Assembly (NCBI RefSeq): GCF_965139615.1
Contig: NZ_CBCSIQ010000003.1
Coordinates: 62,001 to 126,000, forward strand
DNA: 64,000 nucleotides
Direction of reading: 5' to 3'
DNA from: Kerstersia similis
GTDB lineage: Bacteria > Pseudomonadota > Gammaproteobacteria > Burkholderiales > Burkholderiaceae_B
Below, piece after piece: positions 8,523 through 18,700 of this stretch (position 1 is the stretch's first letter; every line of letters begins with the position of its first letter). Both the position numbers and the translations under genes were made by a program. A model generated the notes under the pieces. The model searched no databases, was not told the origin of the DNA, and saw only the letters and a program-made list of their open reading frames with translations.

Positions 8523-9548
8523 TTACTGCGCAGGCGCGGTCAGCTTCTGCGCGGCTTCCAGCAATTCCGCCGCGTTGATGCCGCGACGCGAAGCATCCTT
8601 GACCCAGTCCTGCGATACGCCGGCTGCAGCCTGCTGCAAGGCGGCGTAATCTTCCGGTGCGATGTCGATCAGGCTGCCTGGCGCCGATGCCGCCTTGGCA
8701 TCACGCGTGAACTTGTCCCAGGCCACACCGAAACGCTGTACCAGCGCATCGCCGCTGTTGCGGTCGAGGATCTCGCGCAGGTCAGCCGGCATCTGGTCGT
8801 ACTTGCGCTTGTTCATCACCATCGCCAGGATCGTATGGCTGATGGCAGGATCGCCTTCGGCAATGGCGCTGTGATACTGCGTCACTTCATCCAGCTTGGT
8901 CGAGGGCACCACTTCCCACGACGCCAGCGCGCCATCCACCACGCCCTTGGAAATGGCTTCCGTCATCTGGGCCGGCGGCATGCTCACGGGTGCAGCGCCC
9001 CAGGCTTCCAGGATATTCGCGCCAACGCGATGCGAGGCCCGCACCTTCTTGCCCTTGATGTCCTCCAGCTTGCGCACCGGCTGGTTGCGCATGTGCAGAT
9101 CCATGCCACCGCCGGTGAACATGGCCAGGACTTCATAGGCCTTGTACTCGTCCTTGAGGTGGTCGTTGTAGAACTGCCAGATCAGCTTGTTGCTGGCTTC
9201 ATTCCCCGTGGGCAGGATGAAGGGCAGTTCCAGCACTTCAGTACGCGGGAACTTGCCGGTGGAGAAGCCCGGCCCCATCCAGACGATATCGGCCACGCCA
9301 TTGCGTGCCTGATCCGGCAGGGTGGCCGCCGTGCCGCCCAATTGCAGCGACGGATAGATCTGGCACTTGATACGGCCATTCGATTCCGCACCCAGCTGTT
9401 CGCACCAGGGCTCGATGACATTGACCTGGGCATTCGAATTGGAAGGCAGGAAATGCGCGATTTTCAGGGTGACGTCCTGCGCCTGTACCGGCGCGGCTGC
9501 AATGAGTGTCACGGCGCAAACACCGGCTGCCTTGCTGAGTAGTTTCAT
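8523..9548 (-). CDS. TRAP transporter solute-binding protein, DctP family
   Basis: A 341-residue periplasmic binding protein with a Sec signal peptide cleaved near VQAQ-DV (about residue 24). The fold is recognised from LKIAHFLP near the N-terminus, the GADIVW-like GVADIVWMG segment and the KGKKVRAS stretch with the arginine that normally salt-bridges the carboxylate ligand. Ligands are C4-dicarboxylates or other organic acids. The DctQ and DctM membrane subunits are not in the neighbourhood; the gene stands alone between convergent and divergent neighbours with its own terminator, so it must work with membrane subunits encoded elsewhere. Confidence 0.9.
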   Translation of the reverse strand: MKLLSKAAGVCAVTLIAAAPVQAQDVTLKIAHFLPSNSNAQVNVIEPWCEQLGAESNGRIKCQIYPSLQLGGTAATLPDQARNGVADIVWMGPGFSTGKFPRTEVLELPFILPTGNEASNKLIWQFYNDHLKDEYKAYEVLAMFTGGGMDLHMRNQPVRKLEDIKGKKVRASHRVGANILEAWGAAPVSMPPAQMTEAISKGVVDGALASWEVVPSTKLDEVTQYHSAIAEGDPAISHTILAMVMNKRKYDQMPADLREILDRNSGDALVQRFGVAWDKFTRDAKAASAPGSLIDIAPEDYAALQQAAAGVSQDWVKDASRRGINAAELLEAAQKLTAPAQ

Positions 9549-9841
9549 GACTGCTGTCTCCAGATAGTGGTTCGCTACGACGCGCTATGCCACTGTTCCA
9601 AACAAAAGTGTGCGCCGCAGCATAACGCTGTTGATAATAAGTTACTAGTGAAATAGCCGCCCGGACATCGGTTAAAGCGCCGCCATGCACCAGGCAGAAG
9701 GCGGTTTTCCGGCTATCGGCAAGCATTGCGCCGGGCCTCCCCGCCCCTGTCGCAACCCTTCCCTCAATTCACACCATTACTGCACGCACAACCAACAATA
9801 CGCAGTTATGCCGCAATGCAACCAATTTATAAGACTGATTA

Positions 9842-9872
9842 TTGCACAACAGCGTGTTTTGATGCTTATAAT
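9842..9872 (+). promoter_or_regulatory. Sigma-70-like promoter of the decarboxylase gene
   Basis: A consensus -10 TATAAT is at 9867-9872 with TTGCAC at 9842-9847 (19-bp spacing), 79 bases ahead of the ATG at 9951. The surrounding 100 bp are AT-rich compared with the coding background. Assigned by eye only. Confidence 0.5.
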
Positions 9873-9950
9873 CTGCGCATACCAGGAGACAGACGCCTGG
9901 ACGGCCCGCCTGCCTGCGCAGGGCTTTACTCAGAACAACAAGGACTATCC

Positions 9951-11648
9951 ATGCAAACCACCGTCGGAGACTTCCTGATTCGTCGCCTACGTGAACTTGG
10001 CATTGAACATATGTTCGGTGTGCCGGGCGACTACAACCTGCAATTTCTCGACCAGCTGCAAAATGATGGCAGCGTGGAATTCGTTGGCTGCTGCAATGAA
10101 CTCAACGCGGCTTATGCTGCCGACGGATATGCGCGTCTGCGTGGCGTCTCCGCGCTGCTGACGACCTATGGCGTGGGCGACCTGAGCGCGATCTGCGGCA
10201 TTGCCGGCGCAGCCACCGAACATGTGCCGATGGTTTGCATCACGGGTGCGCCGCCGCTGCATGCGATGCGCCGCAACCTGGCGCTGCATCACACGCTGGC
10301 CGAAGGCAATTACGACGATGTCATGATCTGCCTGCAGCAGTTCACCGTGGCCCAGGCACGCCTGACCCCTGAGAATGCCGTCATTGAAATCGACCGCGTC
10401 CTGACCGCCTGCCTGCTGGAAAAGAAGCCGGTGTATCTGCAACTGCCGTCGGATGTGTCCCATGTGATCATCGATGCACCCGCCGCCCCGCTGCAGCCAC
10501 GCGCGAAGAATGATGAGGCCCGCCTGGAAGCGGCAGTCCGCCATATCCTGACGATCTGGAACGAAGCCCAGCAGCCGGCCATCCTGGTGGATATGGATGC
10601 AGACCGCTACGGCTATGCCGGCACATTGCTGGACTTCGCCACAGCGACCGGCACGCCTTACGCCGCCCTGGGCAGTGGCAAGGCTGTCCTGCCGGAAACC
10701 CACCCGCTCTCGCGTGGCCTGTACGGCGGCCGCAATTCGGCTCCCGCCACGCGCGAACTGATCGAAAATTCGGATTGCCTGCTGTATGTGTCGCCCCGCT
10801 TCATCGAGGGCAATTCCGGGCTGTTCACGGCCCAGCTGCCGAGCAAGGGCGCCATCCGGCTGTTCGGTCATTCGGTGGAAATCGAAGGAACGGCCTATTA
10901 CGCCGTCGAACCGCGCGACCTGCTGCTGGCGCTGAAGGCCGCCTTGGTCAATTCGCCAGCTGCCGTGCCTGAAGGCCAGGCGCCGCGCCTGGCTGCGCCC
11001 AGCCCCGCCACGGATGCCCCGCTGAGCCAGGCCCGCCTGTGGCCGCGCATTGCGCGCTTCGTGCGCGCCGGCGACGTGGTGGTCGCCGAGGCCGGCACAT
11101 CGAATATCGGCCTGATGCCACAAGCGCTGCCTGAACAGGTCAGCTATATCAATGCCAGCATCTGGGGCGCCATCGGCCACACCTTGCCCGCCATGCTCGG
11201 CACCTGCCTGGCCGCGCCGGAACGGCGGCATCTGCTGTTCATCGGCGATGGTTCCTTCCAGCTGACGGCGCAGGAACTCTCGACCCTGCTGCGCTACGAC
11301 CAGAAGCCCATCATTTTCCTGGTGAACAACCGGGGCTACACCATCGAGCGCTTCATCCTGGGCATGCGCGACGCTTATAACGATGTCGCCAACTGGGACT
11401 ACCAGGCGCTGCCTGGCGTCTTTGCCGGCCAGGACAAATATCTGACGCTTTCCGCACGCACGGAAACGGAACTGGAGCAGGTACTGCAACAGGCCGACGG
11501 CACGCCGGATCGCCTGATCTTTGTCGAGCTGCACCTGGATCCGTTCGACGCGCCGGAAGGGCTGAAGAAATTCGGCCCGGCGACCGCTGAATTCGATTAC
11601 GGCCCGCTCGGCCCCCAGCGCCAGCCGCAAACGACAGTCACCGCGTAA
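9951..11648 (+). CDS. ipdC: Thiamine-diphosphate decarboxylase (indolepyruvate / phenylpyruvate / pyruvate decarboxylase)
   Basis: A 565-residue cytosolic ThDP enzyme that decarboxylates 2-oxo acids to aldehydes. Landmark residues fall where the PDC/IPDC group has them: D27 (PGDYN), E50 (CNELNAAYAADGY), H113-H114 (LHHTL) and E466 (GYTIE); the cofactor motif runs from GDGSFQLTAQE to LVNNRGY. The start at 9951 has AAGGA six bases upstream; a longer frame from 9726 lacks family similarity. A convergent Lrp/AsnC regulator follows, a setting common for amino-acid-responsive genes, which favours indolepyruvate or phenylpyruvate (auxin or phenylacetate route) over pyruvate. Family certain, substrate inferred; the symbol is tentative. 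Confidence 0.82.
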   Translation: MQTTVGDFLIRRLRELGIEHMFGVPGDYNLQFLDQLQNDGSVEFVGCCNELNAAYAADGYARLRGVSALLTTYGVGDLSAICGIAGAATEHVPMVCITGAPPLHAMRRNLALHHTLAEGNYDDVMICLQQFTVAQARLTPENAVIEIDRVLTACLLEKKPVYLQLPSDVSHVIIDAPAAPLQPRAKNDEARLEAAVRHILTIWNEAQQPAILVDMDADRYGYAGTLLDFATATGTPYAALGSGKAVLPETHPLSRGLYGGRNSAPATRELIENSDCLLYVSPRFIEGNSGLFTAQLPSKGAIRLFGHSVEIEGTAYYAVEPRDLLLALKAALVNSPAAVPEGQAPRLAAPSPATDAPLSQARLWPRIARFVRAGDVVVAEAGTSNIGLMPQALPEQVSYINASIWGAIGHTLPAMLGTCLAAPERRHLLFIGDGSFQLTAQELSTLLRYDQKPIIFLVNNRGYTIERFILGMRDAYNDVANWDYQALPGVFAGQDKYLTLSARTETELEQVLQQADGTPDRLIFVELHLDPFDAPEGLKKFGPATAEFDYGPLGPQRQPQTTVTA

Positions 11649-11650
11649 TT

Positions 11651-11672
11651 TCCAGGGCGCCTGCGCGCCCTG
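11651..11672 (+). terminator. Hairpin after the decarboxylase gene
   Basis: CAGGGCGC and GCGCCCTG form a perfect 8-bp stem with a 4-base loop a few bases after the decarboxylase stop, followed by a pyrimidine-rich tctcgctgttcctctcc. There is no clean T-run, so it may be a weak terminator or an mRNA-stabilising stem. Confidence 0.45.
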
Positions 11673-11752
11673 TCTCGCTGTTCCTCTCCAGCCCCAGCAG
11701 GGGCTGTCTCTCCGGAATGCCGGCTACGCTTCATTCAGCTGGTATTTCTTTG

Positions 11753-11785
11753 CTGATCCTTCGGGCCACGCGCCCGGAGGATCAG
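11753..11785. terminator. Hairpin overlapping the Lrp gene stop codon
   Basis: CTGATCCT at 11753-11760 pairs with AGGATCAG at 11778-11785, with an inner CGGG/CCCG stem. It lies between convergent decarboxylase and Lrp genes and overlaps the Lrp stop codon. No T-tract follows on either strand, so its role as terminator is uncertain. Confidence 0.4.
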
Positions 11786-12261
11786 GCTTCTTCCAGCGGC
11801 AAACCGTTATTTTCCTTGACCCACTCCATGACAAAACTGGAGCGGCAATCGCGCACGCTCTCGTGATGCAGGAGCTTGTCGGAAATAAAGCGCGAAAAGT
11901 GGTTCATATCGCGCACCGCCACCCGCAGCAGGAAATCCATTTCGCCCGTCAGCGAGACACATTCCACGACCTCTGGCCAGGACTGCACCGACGCCTGGAA
12001 TAACTCCTTGGGGCCGACCTGCGCCGCGCCCACCTGCTTTTCCAGCCTCACGTTGACATAGGCCATCAGACCGATGCCTGCTGCCTCGGCGTTGATCACC
12101 GCCCGGTAGCCTTTGATCAGGCCTTCAGACTCCAGGCGCTTGACGCGCCGCAGTACCGCTGAAGATGACAGACCGACTTCGGCTGCCAGGACATCGAATG
12201 AAGAACGTGCGTTTTCCTGCAAGAGCCTAAGAATGCCCAGATCCGCTTTATCAAGCTGCAT
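11782..12261 (-). CDS. Lrp/AsnC-family transcriptional regulator
   Basis: A 159-residue regulator: N-terminal helix-turn-helix (ILRLLQENARSSFDVLAAEV then LSSSAVLRRVKRLE) followed by the RAM/AsnC effector domain that binds amino acids. I start at the ATG at 12261 (MQLDKADLGIL), the usual beginning of the family; the frame upstream to 12384 shows no family similarity. Convergent with the 2-oxo acid decarboxylase, it may control it in response to an aromatic or branched-chain amino acid, but this is inference from position. Confidence 0.9.
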   Translation of the reverse strand: MQLDKADLGILRLLQENARSSFDVLAAEVGLSSSAVLRRVKRLESEGLIKGYRAVINAEAAGIGLMAYVNVRLEKQVGAAQVGPKELFQASVQSWPEVVECVSLTGEMDFLLRVAVRDMNHFSRFISDKLLHHESVRDCRSSFVMEWVKENNGLPLEEA

Positions 12262-12545
12262 TGATTTCCACTTGGATTTGAAATGAGTGCCAAGAAACGC
12301 AACCCTTATCCGAGCGCCACGCCTCCAATCCATACCTCGCCTGCGGCTGTGGCCTGAAGCCCGCAGCCCGTTCCTGGCAAGCATGTCACAGAAATTCTAA
12401 ATCATGCATTACACCTGCATGTGCTTCCTGTCCCTGCAAAATACCTGCAACGTGGCATAAATACAGCCAGAACAAGGGATAACCCCGGCATCCAGCATAA
12501 AATTTCCGCCATACTCCCGCAAATTTCCCGTCTTCGCGAGCACAC

Positions 12546-13472
12546 ATGGATAGGCTGCAGGCCATGAATACTTTTGTTGCCGTGGTGGATGCCGGCAGCT
12601 TCGTCGGCGCCATGGAAGCCACAGGCCTGTCCAAACCGGCAGTTTCCCGCCAGGTAGCGGATCTGGAACAGCATCTGGGCATCCGCCTGCTGCATCGCAC
12701 CACACGCCGTCTGTCACTCACGGACGAGGGGCGCCTGTATTACCTGCGCTGCAAGGAAGTCCTGGCTGCGGTGCGTGAAGCCGAAGACGAAGCAGGCGCG
12801 CGCGCCACCCAGGCCCATGGCCGGCTGCGCATCGGCGCGCCGCATGATTTCGGCATCCTGCATCTGGCCTCTCTGTGGGCGCAGTTCATGGCACTCAATC
12901 CGCAGGTTGAAATGGATATCGTGCTGTCCGACCGCGTGGTCGATCTGGTCGAGGAAGGCTATGACCTGGTAGTACGCATCGGCAACCTGAGCGCTTCCGG
13001 GCTGGTTGCCCGCCCCCTGGCCCAGACCCGCATGGTGCTATGCGCCGCGCCAGCCTATCTGGAACGCCACGGCACGCCTGCCCACCCAGAGGAGCTGGCC
13101 CGGCATGCCATCATCAGCTACAGCTATTCGTCCCATGGCGACGATTGGCGCTTCACGCACGCCGACGGGCAGCGCAGCGGCCTGCGCATCCAGCCCCGGG
13201 CCCATGCCAACAGCGGCTCGACCTGCCTGGCCCTGGCCCTGGCGGGACAAGGCATTATTCTGCAGCCGGATTTTCTCAGCCATGCCGCCCTGGCCAGCGG
13301 CGCCCTGGTAGAGCTGATGCCGCAGTGGCAGGCAGGCACCATCTCCGTGCATGCGGTGTACCCCACCCGCACGCTGCTGCCGCTCAAAGTCCAGCTGCTG
13401 CGGGACTTCCTGATCGGCGCATTCGAATCACCGCCCTGGCACAACCCCGACAGCATTGGCCAGCGCGGCTAA
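12546..13472 (+). CDS. LysR-family transcriptional regulator
   Basis: A 308-residue LysR protein with the motif MNTFVAVVDAGSFVGAMEAT and SKPAVSRQVADLEQHLGIRL in the N-terminal winged helix and TTRRLSLTDEG just after it, which places it in the AaeR/DsdC-like branch. The second ATG at 12564 is an alternative start. No divergent catabolic gene is present: the upstream neighbour is the Lrp gene (divergent) and downstream is a convergent TPR gene, so the target is not evident. Confidence 0.88.
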   Translation: MDRLQAMNTFVAVVDAGSFVGAMEATGLSKPAVSRQVADLEQHLGIRLLHRTTRRLSLTDEGRLYYLRCKEVLAAVREAEDEAGARATQAHGRLRIGAPHDFGILHLASLWAQFMALNPQVEMDIVLSDRVVDLVEEGYDLVVRIGNLSASGLVARPLAQTRMVLCAAPAYLERHGTPAHPEELARHAIISYSYSSHGDDWRFTHADGQRSGLRIQPRAHANSGSTCLALALAGQGIILQPDFLSHAALASGALVELMPQWQAGTISVHAVYPTRTLLPLKVQLLRDFLIGAFESPPWHNPDSIGQRG

Positions 13473-13533
13473 CGGGAAGATTGCGGGCGGATTGCGGATG
13501 AATAACCCGCAAGACCCGCCAGCCGCCCTGTGA

Positions 13534-14862
13534 TCAAGCGCCTGCGGCGGATCCCTGCTTGATACTGTCGATACGCTGGGCGTAGCCAGACGCATCCGCA
13601 CTGCGGCCCTGGCTGACGCACAAAGCATGCAGATTTTCCAGCACTGGCAGCAAGCGCGCATCGTTCGTCCCCAGCACCTGCTCGGACAAGGCCAGGGATT
13701 GCAGGAACAATTTTTCCGCCTCTGCGAACCGGCGCTTGCGGTAGATCGGACCCGCCATATTGTTCAGGATTTGCGCCTGCCCCAACAAGGCTTCTTTATC
13801 GCTGCCATGCGTGGCATAGGCATCAAGCGCCTGCTGATACAGCGCTGAGGCACCGGCTTCATCATTCAGATCTTCACGCAGGCGCGCCTGGCTGGACAGC
13901 AGATGCGCGGCGGCCAGGCTCTGCTCGCCCTGCCCGCGCTGCACCAGCGCCAGCGCGCGCGCCAGCAGCGGATCCGCTTCCGCATACTCCTTGCGGCTCA
14001 TATGCCAGATCGCCAGTTCATTCAAATGCCCGGCAATGCCCGGATCGTCCGGGTTGATACGCTCCCGCAGCGCCAGTGCAGCCCGGTGCAAGGGCACGGC
14101 TTCATCATGCAGCCCCTGGCGGTTCAGCAAGGCTGCCAGTTCCCCCTCGCTCTGCGCCACGACGATATCGTTGTCTCCCAAGGCCTGACGACGCAACTGC
14201 AAGGCTTCCTCCAGGGAGGCACGGGCCTGTTGCCAGTCTCCACGGGATTCCTGCACACGCGCCTGGCGCGTCAGGCCGTCGGCCCGCACCAGCGGCGGCA
14301 GTTCAGCCGACGAACCCAGCAACGCGCTGGTATAGCGTTCAGCCTCGGCCTGGTTGCCCATGGCGGCATAGACCCGGCCCAGCGCCGCATTCAGATTGGC
14401 CTTGAGCGTGTCGTTCTGCGCATTCGACGGCAGGCCGGACACCACCTCCAGACCCTGCTGATAGTAGGTCAGCGCTTCACTGCGCCGTCCTTGCTCATCG
14501 AGCATATTGCCCAGGTTGTAAGCCAGCGAGGCCGTGTTGGTATGTTTACCCAGCGACTGTTCGCTCAAGGTCAGCGAGCGCTGCTGCAGCTCGATTGCCT
14601 TGTCATACTCGCCCCGTTGGTTATGGATCATGGCGAGCATGTTCAGACTGCTGGCCATATAGGGTTTGGTATTGCCCTTGCCAGTCTCCGCGATTTTCAG
14701 GGCGGCGCGGGCGGCTTTTTCCGCGCCCGCCATATCCTGCGCCTGATACCGCTGGATCGCCTGGTCGTACTGGCTTTTCCAGTCATCCGTCGCAGCCTGT
14801 GCTGCCGTTCCTGCCCACGCCAGCAGGCAAGCCCCCACAATCTGTTTGATGTTGATAGTCAT
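13534..14862 (-). CDS. Exported tetratricopeptide-repeat protein
   Basis: A 442-residue protein with a Sec signal peptide (cleavage near AAQA-ATDD, residue 23) followed by tandem TPR units from about residue 28 to 430. Clear repeats include ASSLNMLAMIHNQRGEYDKA, SLAYNLGNMLDEQGRRSEAL and ILNNMAGPIYRKRRFAEAEK; the spacing is the longer kinesin-light-chain type. TPR arrays scaffold protein complexes; here presumably periplasmic. There is no enzymatic domain and no neighbour that names a partner. Monocistronic as far as can be seen. Confidence 0.8.
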   Translation of the reverse strand: MTINIKQIVGACLLAWAGTAAQAATDDWKSQYDQAIQRYQAQDMAGAEKAARAALKIAETGKGNTKPYMASSLNMLAMIHNQRGEYDKAIELQQRSLTLSEQSLGKHTNTASLAYNLGNMLDEQGRRSEALTYYQQGLEVVSGLPSNAQNDTLKANLNAALGRVYAAMGNQAEAERYTSALLGSSAELPPLVRADGLTRQARVQESRGDWQQARASLEEALQLRRQALGDNDIVVAQSEGELAALLNRQGLHDEAVPLHRAALALRERINPDDPGIAGHLNELAIWHMSRKEYAEADPLLARALALVQRGQGEQSLAAAHLLSSQARLREDLNDEAGASALYQQALDAYATHGSDKEALLGQAQILNNMAGPIYRKRRFAEAEKLFLQSLALSEQVLGTNDARLLPVLENLHALCVSQGRSADASGYAQRIDSIKQGSAAGA

Positions 14863-15182
14863 GAATCAATCCGGTCTGTTGAAACGGCACGCATGCCCGA
14901 ATACGCCATGGCTGACCATGCCAGAGACGTCCTGCCCCGGAGTTTAGACAAAAAGACGATTGAGATAGATATTTATTTCAACCTGATGAGGCTGTGCGGC
15001 GCAGCGCCATCTGCCTACAATAAGAAAAACACGGAAACGACAGGCCTTGCCCGCCTGTTACCGGCGCCGCGGGCAAGCAGGCCCGGCGGCTTGGTTCAGC
15101 TTTACCGGACAGGCTTGTCCAGCCAGTATCAACCCAGGCCATTCCCTGTGCCTGGCTTCGACAACGGATCAGGAGCACACTA
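14863..15182. other. 320-bp intergenic region without a gene
   Basis: This region lies between the divergent TPR and deformylase genes. It holds an AT-rich stretch (about 14945-15035, possible promoters) and an inverted repeat CTTGCCCGC (15046-15054) / GCGGGCAAG (15069-15077). An ATG-proximal AGGAGC ribosome site for the deformylase is at its end. No small gene with a convincing ribosome site was seen. Confidence 0.5.
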
Positions 15183-15716
15183 ATGATTCGAGAGATTCTG
15201 AGAATGGGAGATCCGCTGCTGCTGCAAATTGCGGAACCCGTTGAGCACTATTCGACCCCCGAACTGCGGGCCCTGGTTGCCGATATGTTCGAAACCATGG
15301 ATCTCGCCGACGGCGTCGGTCTGGCCGCGCCGCAGATCGGCGTCAGCCTGCAGCTCATGGTGTTCGGGTTCGAGCACAGCGAACGCTACCCCGACGCGCC
15401 GCCTGTCCCCCGTACGGCATTGTGCAATCCCATCATCGAGCCCCTGACTGAAGAAACCGAGGACGGCTGGGAAGGCTGCCTGTCCATTCCGGGCTTGCGC
15501 GGCGTCGTGCCGCGCTACCGTGCGATCCGCTACACCGGCTACACCCCCGAGGGCGAAGAGATCAGCCGCACAGCCGAAGGTTTTCACGCCCGCGTGGTCC
15601 AACACGAATACGATCACCTGATCGGCCGCCTGTATCCCTCGCGCATTCAGGACTTCGGACTGTTCGGCTATACCGATGTGCTGTTTCCGGAACGCCAATC
15701 AACGGAACGCGGCTGA
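15183..15716 (+). CDS. def: Peptide deformylase
   Basis: A 177-residue Fe2+/Zn2+ peptidase that removes the formyl group from N-terminal methionine of nascent proteins. All three signature motifs are present: GVGLAAPQIG (44-53), EGCLSIP with metal ligand C99, and HEYDH with ligands H141 and H145 and catalytic E142. AGGAG precedes the ATG. It is not next to fmt, unlike the main housekeeping def in many bacteria, and lies 74 bases ahead of the sensor kinase gene, so it could be a second deformylase paralogue. Function certain; housekeeping versus accessory status unknown. Confidence 0.93.
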   Translation: MIREILRMGDPLLLQIAEPVEHYSTPELRALVADMFETMDLADGVGLAAPQIGVSLQLMVFGFEHSERYPDAPPVPRTALCNPIIEPLTEETEDGWEGCLSIPGLRGVVPRYRAIRYTGYTPEGEEISRTAEGFHARVVQHEYDHLIGRLYPSRIQDFGLFGYTDVLFPERQSTERG

Positions 15717-15790
15717 CCCTGAACGTACACCGGGCCGTGCCCTGAACCGGCCGGCCCGGACTTTGGCCATGCGCCGCAAAAGGACGACAT

Positions 15791-18700
15791 ATGCTGCCAG
15801 CCTGGGTTTTGCTGGTTTCGCTGGGCTATGCCGCGCTGCTGTTTGCGGTCGCCTGGGCTGGCGACCGCTACCCGCTCTACCCCCAGCGGCCCTGGCTGCG
15901 GCCAGCGGTCTATAGCCTGGCGCTGGCCGTCTATTGTTCCTCATGGACTTTCTACGGTGCGGTGGGCTCCGCCGTACGCTATGGCATCGGCTACCTGCCT
16001 ATCTATCTCGGCCCCTTCCTGATGATGATGTTCGGCTGGCGCATCATGGAACGGCTGGCCCTGATTGCCCGCTCCCAGAATACTGTCTCCATTGCCGACT
16101 TCATCGCCAGCCGCTATGGCCGGTCACAGCGGCTCGCCGCACTCGTGGCGCTCATCGCCCTGCTCGCAGCCGTGCCCTACCAGGCCCTGCAATACAAAGC
16201 CGTGGCCCTCAGCCTTGATGTCCTGACCGGCCCGACGCGCAGCAACAGCCTGCTGGGCGACCCGGCGCTCTACGTCGCCATCCTGATGGCCGTGTTCTCC
16301 GTCATGTTCGGCACGCGTCAGGTCGATGCCACGGAACACCGTCCCGGCCTGATCCTCGCCGTCGCCTTCGAGTCCCTGGTCAAACTGATCGCGCTGATCA
16401 CCATCGGCGTCTTTTCCATCCTGTGGTTTTCCGGCAGCGGCACCAGCCTGGTACAAGCGACCCGCACCCTGCTGGACACCCCCCCGATCGGTTTTGTCGG
16501 TCAAACCTTGCTGGCATTTGCCGCCATGGTCTGCCTGCCCCGCCAATTTCATGTGGCCATTGTCGAATGCGGCGATGTCGCCGATATCCGGCGGGCCCGC
16601 TGGTGGTTTGGCGGCTATCTGGTGATCGTCTGCCTGATGGTCCTTCCCATCGCCAGCGCGGGCGCCACTTTGTTTGGTTTCAGCAATACCGCACCGGACA
16701 GCTTCGTGCTGGCCTTGCCGCTGGCGGAAAACAACGCCGCGCTGGCGCTGGTCGCCTATATCGGCGGATTCTCAGCCGCCACCGGCATGGTGATCGTCGC
16801 CAGTGTGGCGCTCTCGACCATGATCAGCAATGACCTGATCATGCCCATTCTGCTGCGCCGCCGCCGCGCCGGCTCGCTGGACCGCAATGTCGCAAGCACC
16901 GTGCTGTGGATACGCCGGGTCGCCATCTTCTTCATGGCTTCGCTGGCCTACGGCTATTACCGCGCCAGCGGCAGCGACACGGCCCTGGCGTCATTCGGGC
17001 TGATGGCCTTTGCCGCCGTCGCGCAATTCGGTCCGGGCCTGATCGGCGGCCTGTACTGGAGCGGCACCAGCCGCCGGGGTGTAGAGGCCGGCCTGCTCAT
17101 CGGCTTCGGCATCTGGACCTACACGCTGCTGCTCCCCAGCCTTACCGAAAGCGGCTGGCTGAATCCGGCCTGGATGCTGGAAGGCCTCTTCGGGCTGCAC
17201 TGGTTGCGGCCCCACCACCTGTTCGGCAGCACCGGCTGGGACCCCTTGACGCATGGCACCTTCTGGTCGCTGCTGCTCAACGGACTGACCATGTTGCTGG
17301 TGTCCATGCGCTGGCCGCCAGGCCTGGCGGAACGACTGCGCGCCGAACCTTTTCTCAATCCCTACGCCGAGCACCGGGCCCAGGCACCCGGCCAGTGGCG
17401 CGGCAACCTGCAGGTCGCTGATCTGCAGGCGCTGGCCAGCCGCATCATTGGCGAACCGGCGGCCCAGAAAGCCTTTGAAGAACAGGCGCGCCAGCGCGGC
17501 CTGACGCTGACACCCGGCATGGCTGCCGATGCCACCTGGATCCATGCCACGGAACTGTTGCTGGCGGCAGCCGTCGGCGCCGCGTCCGCCCGCTTGCTGA
17601 TGACCACCGCGCTGGAAGGCACGGGCATGGAAATTACCGCCATTGTCTCCATCCTCGATGAAGCGGCACCGGCACTGCGCTTCAATCGTGAAATCCTGCT
17701 GGCCACCCTCGAAAACATCGACCAGGGCGTCAGCGTGGTGGACGCCGAAATGCGGCTGGTAGCCTGGAATCAACGCTATCTGCAGCTCTTCGGCTACCCG
17801 GCAGACATGCTGTATGTGGGGCGGCCCGTGGCGGACCTGATCCGCTTCAATGTTGAAAATGGCAAGCTCGGCCCGGCCTCGCGCCTGGACATCGAACAGG
17901 AAATCGACAAACGCATTGCATTCATGCGCGCCGGCTCGCCCCATATTTTCCAGCGCGTACTGGATTCCGGCCAGGTGCTGGAATTGCGCGGCCGGCCCCT
18001 GCCCGCCGGCGGTTATGTCACCACCTACAGCGACATCAGCGCCTACAAGCATGTGGAAGGCGAACTGCGCGAGATGAACGAAAACCTGGAGCAACGGGTG
18101 GCGGAACGCACGCGCGAAGCCGAACAGGCCCAGGAGTCCCGTACCCGGTTCCTCACTGCCGTCAGCCATGACGTCTTGCAGCCCATCAACGCCGCCCGGC
18201 TATTCGCCTCCGCCCTGCGGGCGTCGGAACAGGCGGCTGAACAGAAACACCTGGCCGAACGGGTGGACACCTCTTTGCGCGCTGCGGAAGAACTGCTCGA
18301 TGGCCTGCTGGATGTCTCGCGCCTGGACGCCGGCGCCTTGCGTCCGGATGTCACCCTTTTCGATGCCGGCATCCTGATGCGCCAGCTCGTCGAACAATAC
18401 GCGCCAATGGCGCAAGGCCGCGGGCTGGAGCTACGGCTGCATGCCCGTTCGCATTATGTGCGCAGCGACCAGCGGCTGCTGCGCCGGGTCTTGCAGAACT
18501 TCCTGGCCAATGCCCTGCGCTACACCCGCCAGGGCCGCATCCTGCTGACGGCGCGGCAACGCGGCGACAGCGTGGTTTTTCAGGTCTGGGACACCGGGCC
18601 CGGCATTCCTGCACATCATTTGCGGCAGATCTACGAAGAGTTCCACCGCTATGAGCAGCCCTTCGACTGGGATGGCCGCGGCCTGGGTCTGGGCCTGTCG

